Assembly (NCBI GenBank): GCA_034189135.1
Contig: JAXHVO010000032.1
Location: 1-54,828 of the forward strand
Direction of reading: 5' to 3'
Length of the DNA stretch: 54,828 nt
From: Thermodesulfobacteriota bacterium
GTDB lineage: Bacteria > Desulfobacterota > Desulfobacteria > Desulfobacterales > JAUWMJ01
Positions within the stretch are counted from its first letter, which is position 1, and every line of letters begins with the position of its first letter. Below the pieces are notes generated by a model. The model did no database searches and was not told the origin of the DNA. It worked only from the letters and a program-made list of their open reading frames with translations. Below are positions 42,200-49,656 of the stretch, in pieces. Position numbers and translations under genes: made by a program.

Positions 42200-43158
42200 A
42201 AAATCAGGTATTAAAAATAGTTAAGACCTTTTTTTCTCTGGTAGCCATTGAAGCATTATGCCATCTTGTAGCTATCAGTGCATTGGCTTCGAACTTTTGT
42301 GTAGTAAATAAAAGCAGAATAATCGATCAGGCAGGCAGGAGTATTAGTGTTGAAAAACCGTTTAAAAGGATTATTTCTCTTTACGGCGCTCATACTGAAA
42401 ACCTGTTTGCATTAGGCCTTGAAAAAGAAATTATCGGTGTATCGCGAAACGAGGCTTTTCCTGAAAAAGCAAAGACAAAGCCGGTCTTTTCATATCATGA
42501 TGATCCTGAAAAGTTTTTAGCAGCTTGCCCCGATCTTGTTTTAATACGACCCATGATCGACCGCGGTTATCCACAGTTGATGGCAAGGCTGGAAAAGAGT
42601 AAAATTAAAGTCATATCATTACAGCCTGCTACAGTAGATGAAATGTTCAACTACTGGAAGATACTTGGCATTCTTACAGGAAAACAGAATGAAGCATCAG
42701 ATATGACCCGGCATTTTAAAAAAAGGGTATCTTTTATTAAATCCAGAACAAGAGATCTGACTTTTAAAAAAAAGGCATATTTTGAAGCCATACACAAGAG
42801 AATGAAAACCTTTTCCCCTGACTCAATGGCAATATTTGCCCTTGAAACAGCAGGGGGGATAAATATCGCAATAGACGCAAAACCGATAAGGAAAACAAAT
42901 ATCGCAGCTTATGGCAAAGAACGAATCCTCTCCCATGCTGCTGAAATAGATGTCTATCTTGCACAAAATGGAGCCATGAACTGCCCAACAATATCTCTTA
43001 TTAAAAACGAAACAGGATTCAGGTTAATCAAGGCGGTAAGAGAAGACCAGGTATATATTATTGATGAAATGATAGTATCGCGACCTACTTTAAGGCTTCT
43101 TAAAGGAATACAGGAAATCGGCAAAATTCTTTATCCGGAAATCTTTATTGAGAATTAG
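42196..43158 (+). CDS. Periplasmic substrate-binding protein of the corrinoid/siderophore ABC importer
   Basis: The 320-residue protein begins with a hydrophobic export signal (KIVKTFFSLVAIEALCHLVAISALAS) and continues with the BtuF/FepB-type fold: IDQAGRSISVEKPFKRIISLYGAHTENLFALGLEKEIIGVSRN, CPDLVLIRPMIDRGYPQL, IKVISLQPATVDEMF and QNGAMNCPTISL. It should deliver the substrate to the permease. It overlaps the ATPase gene by four bases. Its stop codon TAG (43156-43158) is the first part of a palindromic repeat, which may have trimmed or replaced the natural 3' end. Confidence 0.85.
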   Translation: MKNQVLKIVKTFFSLVAIEALCHLVAISALASNFCVVNKSRIIDQAGRSISVEKPFKRIISLYGAHTENLFALGLEKEIIGVSRNEAFPEKAKTKPVFSYHDDPEKFLAACPDLVLIRPMIDRGYPQLMARLEKSKIKVISLQPATVDEMFNYWKILGILTGKQNEASDMTRHFKKRVSFIKSRTRDLTFKKKAYFEAIHKRMKTFSPDSMAIFALETAGGINIAIDAKPIRKTNIAAYGKERILSHAAEIDVYLAQNGAMNCPTISLIKNETGFRLIKAVREDQVYIIDEMIVSRPTLRLLKGIQEIGKILYPEIFIEN

Positions 43159-43260
43159 GACACAGATTTGCACAGATTAACACGGATTTTCATAATGTTG
43201 GGATTTTCCATAGCAGATAAAAATAATATATCTGTGTAATCCGTGTTTCTCCGTGTCCTA
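43156..43260. repeat. CACAGATT/CACGGATT-type imperfect palindrome
   Basis: The ends are TAGGACACAG and its partner CTCCGTGTCCTA; the left half reads CACAGATTTGCACAGATTAA then CACGGATT, and the right half ATCTGTGTAATCCGTGTTTC. It is a familiar class of intergenic repeat in environmental bacteria. It separates the ABC genes from cbiA. Confidence 0.7.
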
Positions 43261-43297
43261 TTTGGGAAACAAAAGTTATAAAAATAAGGAGATTATT

Positions 43298-44719
43298 ATT
43301 AAAGGATTCGTAATAGCCGGAACTCAGAGTGGATGCGGAAAGACAACCATCTCTCTTGGGCTCATGGCAGCTTTAAAGAGACACAGGCTTAATGTTGCAC
43401 CTTTTAAAGTTGGCCCGGATTTTATAGATCCCGGGCATCATTCAAGAATAACAGGTGCTGTCAGCAGAAATTTAGATGGCTGGATGCTGCCGAAAGATTA
43501 CAACCTTAAATGCTTCAGAAAAAATGCAAGGAAAGCGGATGTTGCTGTAGCAGAAGGCGTGATGGGACTTTTTGATGGGTATGATGGTAGAAGTGAAGCA
43601 GGCTCAACTGCTCAAATGGCAAAATGGCTCGGGCTTCCGGTTATACTGGTGGTTAATGCAAAGAGTATGGCTCGCAGTGCAGCAGCACTTGTCCAGGGGT
43701 TTGAACGGTTTGATAAAGATCTAACTTTTGCAGGTGTTATTTTTAATAATATCGGAAGTAAAAGGCACTTTGAATATTTAAAAGAAGCCCTTAAAGACAA
43801 TGTCAAAATGCTATGCATGGGTGGCATTCCCTATAGCAAAGATATTACAATGCCGGAAAGGCATCTTGGTCTGGTTACATCTCAGGAACATCCATTATCA
43901 GATAAGTATAAAGACAGGCTTGCAGATCATATTGAAAAAAATATCGACATAAAAACACTTCTTGATTTACTCCCGGAAGTTAAAAGTACCCAAGAAAAGT
44001 CTGAAGATGCAGATTTTACAATTAGAGCGGATGTAAGGATCGGACTTGCCAGGGACAATGCCTTTTGCTTTTATTATCAGGACAACCTAGACATGCTGGA
44101 AAAAAATGGTTCGCAGCTTGTCGAATTTTCACCCATGGATGACAAGAGCCTTCCGGAAAATCTTGACGGGATTTATCTGGGAGGGGGCTATCCTGAGCTT
44201 TTCGCAAAGCAACTTTCAGATAATGTGAAGATGCGAAGACAAATAAAGGAAAGCAGCAAAAGAGGTATGCCTGTTTACGGAGAGTGTGGCGGGTTTATGT
44301 ATCTTTGCAGAGAAATCCGGGACACAAAAGGGAATACATATCCGATGATCGGCTGTTTTGATTTTGCAACACAAATGTTTACACGGTTGAAATCACTTGG
44401 TTATAGAGAGATAAAGCTGGTCAGAGATACGCTGACGGGAAAACGTGGTGAGACCATTAGAGGACATGAATTTCACTATTCGGAAATAAAAGTGCCAAAA
44501 GATAAAAACGAAGATAAAAACGGAGATAGAAACAAAGCAGAAACGGTTTATGACGTTTCAGCAAGAGCAGGAATAAATAAAACAGATGAAGGCTACATAG
44601 TCAACAGAACACTCGGCAGTTATATACATCTTCATTTTGGCAGCCGCCCGGAGGCGGCTGCATGTTTTGTTGAATTCTGTCGAAATTACAAAAGAGAATC
44701 CATCTATGAAACCCGATGA
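43298..44719 (+). CDS. cbiA: Cobyrinate a,c-diamide synthase CbiA (possible ATT start)
   Basis: CbiA amidates the a and c side chains of the corrin with glutamine and ATP. Signatures are KGFVIAGTQSGCGKTT (P-loop-like N-terminus), FKVGPDFIDPGHH, EGVMGLFDGYDG, GGGYPELFAKQLS and the glutamine-amidotransferase GECGGFMYL plus GHEFHYSE. The frame is open from GTG 43253, but that codon lies in a repeat. A strong AAGGAG (43286-43291) is six bases before ATT 43298, from which the protein reads (M)KGFVIAG as homologues do. No ATG, GTG or TTG is available nearer, so a rare ATT start is likely. It overlaps cbiC by 14 bases. Confidence 0.9.
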   Translation: MKGFVIAGTQSGCGKTTISLGLMAALKRHRLNVAPFKVGPDFIDPGHHSRITGAVSRNLDGWMLPKDYNLKCFRKNARKADVAVAEGVMGLFDGYDGRSEAGSTAQMAKWLGLPVILVVNAKSMARSAAALVQGFERFDKDLTFAGVIFNNIGSKRHFEYLKEALKDNVKMLCMGGIPYSKDITMPERHLGLVTSQEHPLSDKYKDRLADHIEKNIDIKTLLDLLPEVKSTQEKSEDADFTIRADVRIGLARDNAFCFYYQDNLDMLEKNGSQLVEFSPMDDKSLPENLDGIYLGGGYPELFAKQLSDNVKMRRQIKESSKRGMPVYGECGGFMYLCREIRDTKGNTYPMIGCFDFATQMFTRLKSLGYREIKLVRDTLTGKRGETIRGHEFHYSEIKVPKDKNEDKNGDRNKAETVYDVSARAGINKTDEGYIVNRTLGSYIHLHFGSRPEAAACFVEFCRNYKRESIYETR

Positions 44720-45323
44720 AATTGAAACCTTAAGTTTTAAGATAATAGACGAAGAAGCAGGCAGGCATAACTTTCCTTCCGAAAAGTGGTCTGTCGTGCG
44801 ACGGGTGATCCATACTACAGCCGATTTTGAATATATCAGGTCTGTTCGTTTTCATCCAGATGCCATATCATGTGGAATAAATGCCTTACGAAATGGAAAA
44901 AAGATCGTCACTGATACCAACATGGCAAGAGTGGGAATCAGAAAAAGCGATCTTGAAAGCTTCGGCACGGAAGTAAAATGTTTTATGTCTGATCCCGAAG
45001 TTGGCCGGATTGCATCAAAAACCGGGGTTACCAAAGCAAAAGCAGCAGTTGATGCGGCAATATCCGATATGGAAGACGGTATTTACGTAATAGGGAATGC
45101 TCCCACAGCCCTTTTGCGGCTTATAGAGTTGGTAAAAGATAAAAAAGCAAAACCTGCTCTGATTATCGGACTTCCAGTGGGGTTTGTAAATGCTGCGAAA
45201 TCTAAAGCCGCACTTGTTGAAATTGATTATCCGTATATTACAAATAAGGGAAGAAAAGGCGGTTCCAATGTTGCTGCCAGTGTGGTGAATGCGCTGGCAA
45301 AACTGGCTATATTAAATTCGTAA
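44706..45323 (+). CDS. cbiC: Cobalt-precorrin-8 methylmutase CbiC
   Basis: The protein moves the methyl group from C11 to C12 of the corrin ring. CbiC features are SFKIIDEEAGRHNFPSEKWSVVRRVIHTTADFEY with the catalytic histidine in HTTADF, KIVTDTNMARVG, IGNAPTALLRL and IIGLPVGFVNAAKSK. The frame extends to 44637, but ATG 44706 starts the family's usual N-terminus (MKPDEIETLSFKI) and overlaps the cbiA stop by 14 bases, implying coupling. The length of 205 residues is normal. Confidence 0.95.
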   Translation: MKPDEIETLSFKIIDEEAGRHNFPSEKWSVVRRVIHTTADFEYIRSVRFHPDAISCGINALRNGKKIVTDTNMARVGIRKSDLESFGTEVKCFMSDPEVGRIASKTGVTKAKAAVDAAISDMEDGIYVIGNAPTALLRLIELVKDKKAKPALIIGLPVGFVNAAKSKAALVEIDYPYITNKGRKGGSNVAASVVNALAKLAILNS

Positions 45324-45333
45324 CGAGGAGATA

Positions 45334-46059
45334 ATGAACAAGAAAAAAGCAGGAAGTTTATACGGCATAGGGGTAGGACCGGGTGATCCGGAACTTATTA
45401 CAATAAAAGCCTCAAAAATATTAAACAGGGTTGATGTAGTTTTTGCAGCAGCATCTACGAAAAACAGTTACAGTCTGTCTGTAAGCATTGCAAAGCCCCA
45501 TATTCCGGAAACAACTTCAGTAAGAATGCTATCTTTTCCAATGACAAGAGATAAGAAAAAGACTGAACAGGCATGGAAAGATCATGCACATACAATTATA
45601 AAAGAGCTTGAACTCGGTAGAGATGTTGCTTTTTTAACATTGGGAGATTGCATGACCTATTCCACCTATGGATATGTTTTAAAGCATATTCGCAAGATTG
45701 CACCCAACGTGAAAGTAAAAAATATACCAGGGATTACTTCATACCAGGCAGCAGCATCCAGTCTTAACACACCGTTAGTCGAAGGTGAAGAAACGCTCAT
45801 GGTTGTTTCAGGTGCCAGGGGTGGAGAACATCTAAGGCAGCTTTCCGTCAAACCGGAATGCATAGTTTTTCTAAAAGCATACAAAAATGTTGAAGATATT
45901 AACTCTGCACTAAATGAAACCGGAGTTTATAAAAGCAGTGTCGGAGTTAAAAACTGCGGGCATCAGGAAGAAGAAATCATCAGGAATATTGATAAGCTTG
46001 GCAAAAGAAAGCCGGATTACTGGACTTTGATTATCGCAAAACAAAAAGATGATGCATAA
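45334..46059 (+). CDS. cbiL: Cobalt-factor II C20-methyltransferase CbiL
   Basis: This SAM-dependent enzyme adds a methyl at C20 of cobalt-factor II. The tetrapyrrole-methylase glycine loop is GIGVGPGDPELITIKASKIL (about 11-30), followed by CbiL-typical FPMTRDKKKTEQAWKDHA, ELGRDVAFLTLGDCMTYSTYGYV and IPGITSYQAAASSL. A GAGGAG ribosome site precedes the ATG. It follows cbiC by 10 bases and overlaps the next membrane gene by 11, so translation is probably coupled. Confidence 0.95.
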   Translation: MNKKKAGSLYGIGVGPGDPELITIKASKILNRVDVVFAAASTKNSYSLSVSIAKPHIPETTSVRMLSFPMTRDKKKTEQAWKDHAHTIIKELELGRDVAFLTLGDCMTYSTYGYVLKHIRKIAPNVKVKNIPGITSYQAAASSLNTPLVEGEETLMVVSGARGGEHLRQLSVKPECIVFLKAYKNVEDINSALNETGVYKSSVGVKNCGHQEEEIIRNIDKLGKRKPDYWTLIIAKQKDDA

Positions 46060-47104
46060 AGAGGCAAAGCCAAAATACATATCGCTGACAGTATCCTTTG
46101 CTTTGTCTGCTGCTGTGCTGTTTATCGGAATATATACTATTAACGATCTCAGTGTTCAAAAAGTAGTGTCAAAGCTTTTGTGGCCGCTTTTACGTCTTAT
46201 GCTTTTTATTGGAGCAGGACTTGCGGCAGGTCAGCTAATTGAAGCTTCGGGCTGGACAAAAAGGTTCGCAGTACTGGCCAGGCCTTTCTTTAAATTTGGT
46301 AATCTTGGAGATAGATGCAGCGCTGCTTTTACAACAGCTTTTATTTCAGGTGTTGCTGCAAATGCTATGCTTCTTGATTTTTTTAAGGACGATAAGATAT
46401 CTCGCAGACAGCTATTTTTAACCAATTTCGTCAACCAGTTCCCGGCTTTTTTTCTTCACTTACCCACTACAGTTTTTATTGTATTGCCCCTTACAGGGTT
46501 TGCAGGAGCTATCTATTTTATTATAACTTTTACTGCAACTCTTTTTAGAACTGTCCTTTTTATTTTTTACGGACATTTGAGACTTTCAATACATACGCAG
46601 AATTATAAAAATGAAAAAAAAATACTTTTTAAAGATTCCAAAAATCAGGAAAAAGGACTTTGGGAAAGGATAAAGGAAAAATTTCCAAAGCGTATTATTG
46701 ATGTTACGATATATGTTGTTCCGGTTTATATAATTGTTTTTCTATTAAATGACGCAGGTGTTTTTAACATGATGCGAAGCTGGCTTGCCGACTATTTTGT
46801 AACAGCATTTATGCCCGTTGAGGCCCTTTCAGTGATAATTTTAAGTTTTGCTGCCGAGTTTACTTCAGGGTTCGCAGCTGCAGGGGCGCTCCTTGATGCC
46901 GGCGTAATTACAACAAAGCAGACTGTTTTAGCTCTGATTATCGGAAACATAATTGCATTTCCCATTCGTGCTCTGCGTCATCAGTTGCCAAGATATATCG
47001 GAATCTTTTCTCCGAAGATGGGAACCCAGTTGCTGCTAATGGGCCAGGGTTTTAGGGTCGTTAGTCTTGTCATTATGGGAACAATTTATTATTATCTGGG
47101 GTGA
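46049..47104 (+). CDS. Gate-domain (nucleoside-recognition) membrane protein
   Basis: The 351-residue protein has about eight to nine hydrophobic segments and the text of nucleoside-recognition/Gate domain or SpmA/B-like permeases: RLMLFIGAGLAAGQLIEASGW, DRCSAAFTTAFISGVAANAMLLDFF, FLTNFVNQFPAFFLHLPTTVF and TSGFAAAGALLDAGVITTKQTV. It sits between cbiL (11-base overlap) and cbiD, so it is almost certainly part of the corrinoid operon, but no corrinoid role is established for it. It could move cobalt, a corrin intermediate or a nucleoside-like lower-ligand precursor; all three are inference. Confidence 0.82.
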   Translation: MMHKEAKPKYISLTVSFALSAAVLFIGIYTINDLSVQKVVSKLLWPLLRLMLFIGAGLAAGQLIEASGWTKRFAVLARPFFKFGNLGDRCSAAFTTAFISGVAANAMLLDFFKDDKISRRQLFLTNFVNQFPAFFLHLPTTVFIVLPLTGFAGAIYFIITFTATLFRTVLFIFYGHLRLSIHTQNYKNEKKILFKDSKNQEKGLWERIKEKFPKRIIDVTIYVVPVYIIVFLLNDAGVFNMMRSWLADYFVTAFMPVEALSVIILSFAAEFTSGFAAAGALLDAGVITTKQTVLALIIGNIIAFPIRALRHQLPRYIGIFSPKMGTQLLLMGQGFRVVSLVIMGTIYYYLG

Positions 47105-47153
47105 ATACAGTTTTTTGTAACATCTATGCTTATTACGAATTCAGCATATATCA

Positions 47154-48263
47154 ATGGCTAACAAAAGAAGGCTAAGAACAGGGTTTACAACAGGGACTGC
47201 GGCGGCCGCGGCAGCAAAGGGGGCTCTTTCTTTGATTTTAACCGGCGAAAAATCTTCAAGCGTTCAAATAGAATTTTTAACAGGCGAAAATATCAATATT
47301 CCCATATATACTTGTGAATATGAGGGAAAAAAGAAATCGAAATGCACGGTTATAAAAGATGCAGGGGATGATCCTGATATAACACATAAGGCGGAAATTG
47401 GAGCAACAGTCACGCTGCTGGACAAAGAAAATCAAAGGAGTGTATCTATAACCGGGGGAAAGGGTGTAGGGGTTGTCACAAAGCCTGGCCTTGAGATTGA
47501 GCCCGGAGAAGCTGCAATAAACCTGGGCCCCAGAAAAATGATTACACAGACTGTTACGGGGTTATTAAAAAATCATAATAAAAACATCTCTGTAGAAGTT
47601 GAAATATTTGTACCAGAAGGAAAAAAGCTTGCTGAAAAGACTTTAAATGCAAGGCTGGGAATTCTTGGTGGAATATCTATTCTGGGAACCACAGGTGTTG
47701 AAAGACCAATGTCCCATGACGCTTATATCGCAACAATCAAATCTTCATTGTCGGTTGCAAAGGCCTCCGGTCTGAAAAGAGTTGTATTAACAACCGGTCG
47801 TCGCAGTGAAAGATTTTCCCAGGCTCTGTTTGAGAAGCTTTCTGAAGAAGCTTTTATTCAGATCGGAGATTTTTTCAAAATGTCCCTTGAAGCTGCATCT
47901 AAAAAGGGTTTTAATAAGATTACACTTGCGGTTTTTTTCGGAAAAGCGGTAAAAATGGCACAAGGAGTGCCACACACACATGCCGCAAAGTCAAGTTTGA
48001 GCATGAAAAAGCTTTCAGAATGGTCATTTGAGATTACAAAAAATCGTGAATTTGCTGAAAAAATAGCGTCTGCCAATACAGCCAGACATGCATTTGATTT
48101 AATAGTCGATGAATATCCAAAAGTCGTTTCTTATGTTGGGAGGCTAGTGGTTAAGGCTGCACGGATATTTGCAAGTTCTGGTATAGATATACAGGGTATT
48201 ATATTTGATTTCAGCGGGAATGTTGTATTTGATTCAGATGCTAAGGGGATAAAACAAACATGA
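47154..48263 (+). CDS. cbiD: Cobalt-precorrin-5B C1-methyltransferase CbiD
   Basis: CbiD methylates C1 of the ring in the anaerobic pathway only. Typical text is RLRTGFTTGTAAAAAAKGAL at the N-terminus, DAGDDPDITHKAEIGATV, GKGVGVVTKPGLEIEPGEAAIN, GISILGTTGVERPMSHDAY and VVLTTGRRSE. The 369-residue length is normal. CbiD folds unlike the tetrapyrrole methylases. Its last four bases overlap the cbiET ATG (ATGA). The start ATG has a weak ribosome site and follows the membrane gene by about 50 bases. Confidence 0.96.
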   Translation: MANKRRLRTGFTTGTAAAAAAKGALSLILTGEKSSSVQIEFLTGENINIPIYTCEYEGKKKSKCTVIKDAGDDPDITHKAEIGATVTLLDKENQRSVSITGGKGVGVVTKPGLEIEPGEAAINLGPRKMITQTVTGLLKNHNKNISVEVEIFVPEGKKLAEKTLNARLGILGGISILGTTGVERPMSHDAYIATIKSSLSVAKASGLKRVVLTTGRRSERFSQALFEKLSEEAFIQIGDFFKMSLEAASKKGFNKITLAVFFGKAVKMAQGVPHTHAAKSSLSMKKLSEWSFEITKNREFAEKIASANTARHAFDLIVDEYPKVVSYVGRLVVKAARIFASSGIDIQGIIFDFSGNVVFDSDAKGIKQT

Positions 48264-49504
48264 AACCAGTATCCGTTATAGGAGTGGGACTTACTCCGGA
48301 AGATCTTACCGCAAAGCACCTGAAAATAATTAAAGATGCTGCTGTGCTGGTAGGGGGGAAACGGCATCTTGAGTATTTCAAGGATTATACGGCAGATAAA
48401 AAGGAGATAAGCAAAGATCTAAAAGGAGTTATTCGCTATATAAAAAGTAAAATGGGCAGGAAAAATGTTGTAGTACTTGCATCCGGTGATCCGCTGTTTT
48501 TCGGAATCGGTTCATTGCTGATCAAATCACTGGGCACTGACAATGTTGTGATATATCCTAACATTTCTACTATTGCTGCAGCCTTTTCAAGGATAAAGGA
48601 ACCCTGGAATGATGTTTCAGTCGTAAGTTTACATGGCAGGGATAGTGAAATAGAACTTTTTAAGCTAATAGCTTCAAAGGATAAGATTGCAGTTTATACG
48701 GATCCTGAAAAAAATCCTGCATGGATTGCAAAACTTCTTATTAAAAAAAATATTATAGATTTTAATATTTGCGTTTTCGAAAAGCTTGGTACATCTTCAG
48801 AGCGATTTAAATGGTATACAATTAAAAAGGCTGCCGGAATGAAGTTTTCGGAGCCTAACCTGGCAGTATTAAAACAGATTGAATGTCAACCTGAAAAAAA
48901 ACATAACACTTTTTTCGGAATGCCTGATAAATGGTATGATCATAATAAAGGATTGATCACTAAGGCAGAGGTAAGAGCTGTTACTCTTTCCAAACTGCGA
49001 ATTTTACCTGAACATTTTTTATGGGATTTAGGCGCAGGAAGTGGTTCCATTGCTGTTGAAGCATCAATTCTTGCAAATAATGGGATGACATTTGCTGTAG
49101 AGCAAAAGAAAGAAAGGGTGAAGCAAATCGATAATAACAGGAAGCGCTTTAGAATAAAAAACATGAAAGTAATAGAAGCAACGCTTCCAAGGGGACTTGA
49201 AAAGCTGCCTGAGCCGGATAGGATATTTATAGGAGGAGGCGGACGAAATCTAAAAAATATTATAAATGCTGCTGCAAGTTATCTTAAACCTGACGGAATA
49301 ATTGTTATTAATACGATACTTATCCCATCAATTGAGACTGCTCTGGAAACATTGAAGCAACTTGATTTTAAAACAGATATAGTCCAGGTCCAAATCAGCA
49401 GGTCTAAAGAAATGTCCTGGGGAGAAATGCTTGAGGCTGAAAACCCGGTATGGATAATTACAGGTATGAAGACAGATGGTAGCCATTCACGGCTTGAAAC
49501 TTGA
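48260..49504 (+). CDS. cbiET: CbiE-CbiT fusion (C5,C15-methyltransferase and decarboxylase)
   Basis: The 414-residue protein is equivalent to CobL: residues about 1-200 are CbiE (GVGLTPEDLTAKHLKIIKDA, LASGDPLFFGIGSLLI), and residues about 208-410 are CbiT (TKAEVRAVTLSKLRILPEHFLWDLGAGSGSIAVEAS, IFIGGGGRNLKNII). It methylates C5 and C15 and decarboxylates the C12 acetate. The last residues (GSHSRLET and stop) are read from a dispersed repeat, whose other copy is at 21433, so the natural 3' end has been altered slightly; the catalytic parts are complete. Confidence 0.95.
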   Translation: MKPVSVIGVGLTPEDLTAKHLKIIKDAAVLVGGKRHLEYFKDYTADKKEISKDLKGVIRYIKSKMGRKNVVVLASGDPLFFGIGSLLIKSLGTDNVVIYPNISTIAAAFSRIKEPWNDVSVVSLHGRDSEIELFKLIASKDKIAVYTDPEKNPAWIAKLLIKKNIIDFNICVFEKLGTSSERFKWYTIKKAAGMKFSEPNLAVLKQIECQPEKKHNTFFGMPDKWYDHNKGLITKAEVRAVTLSKLRILPEHFLWDLGAGSGSIAVEASILANNGMTFAVEQKKERVKQIDNNRKRFRIKNMKVIEATLPRGLEKLPEPDRIFIGGGGRNLKNIINAAASYLKPDGIIVINTILIPSIETALETLKQLDFKTDIVQVQISRSKEMSWGEMLEAENPVWIITGMKTDGSHSRLET

Positions 49505-49520
49505 AATTGGAAAGTAGAAA
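49481..49520. repeat. 40-bp direct repeat, second copy
   Basis: This stretch matches 21433-21472 at 39 of 40 positions (AGCCATTCACGGCTTGAAAC onward). It overlaps the 3' end of cbiET and supplies its TGA stop codon. The rest of the gap to cbiFG, up to 49656, shows no gene. Confidence 0.75.
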
Positions 49521-49656
49521 TTCGGGAGAAAAGTATGAAAACCAAATTTCCAATTTCATAACGCTGACTAATGCCTTCAAACAGCGACCCACTTAAAATC
49601 GGATCACCTGAATGCTCATTTTGGCATATTCTTCAACAGACTAAATTAATAAAAAT

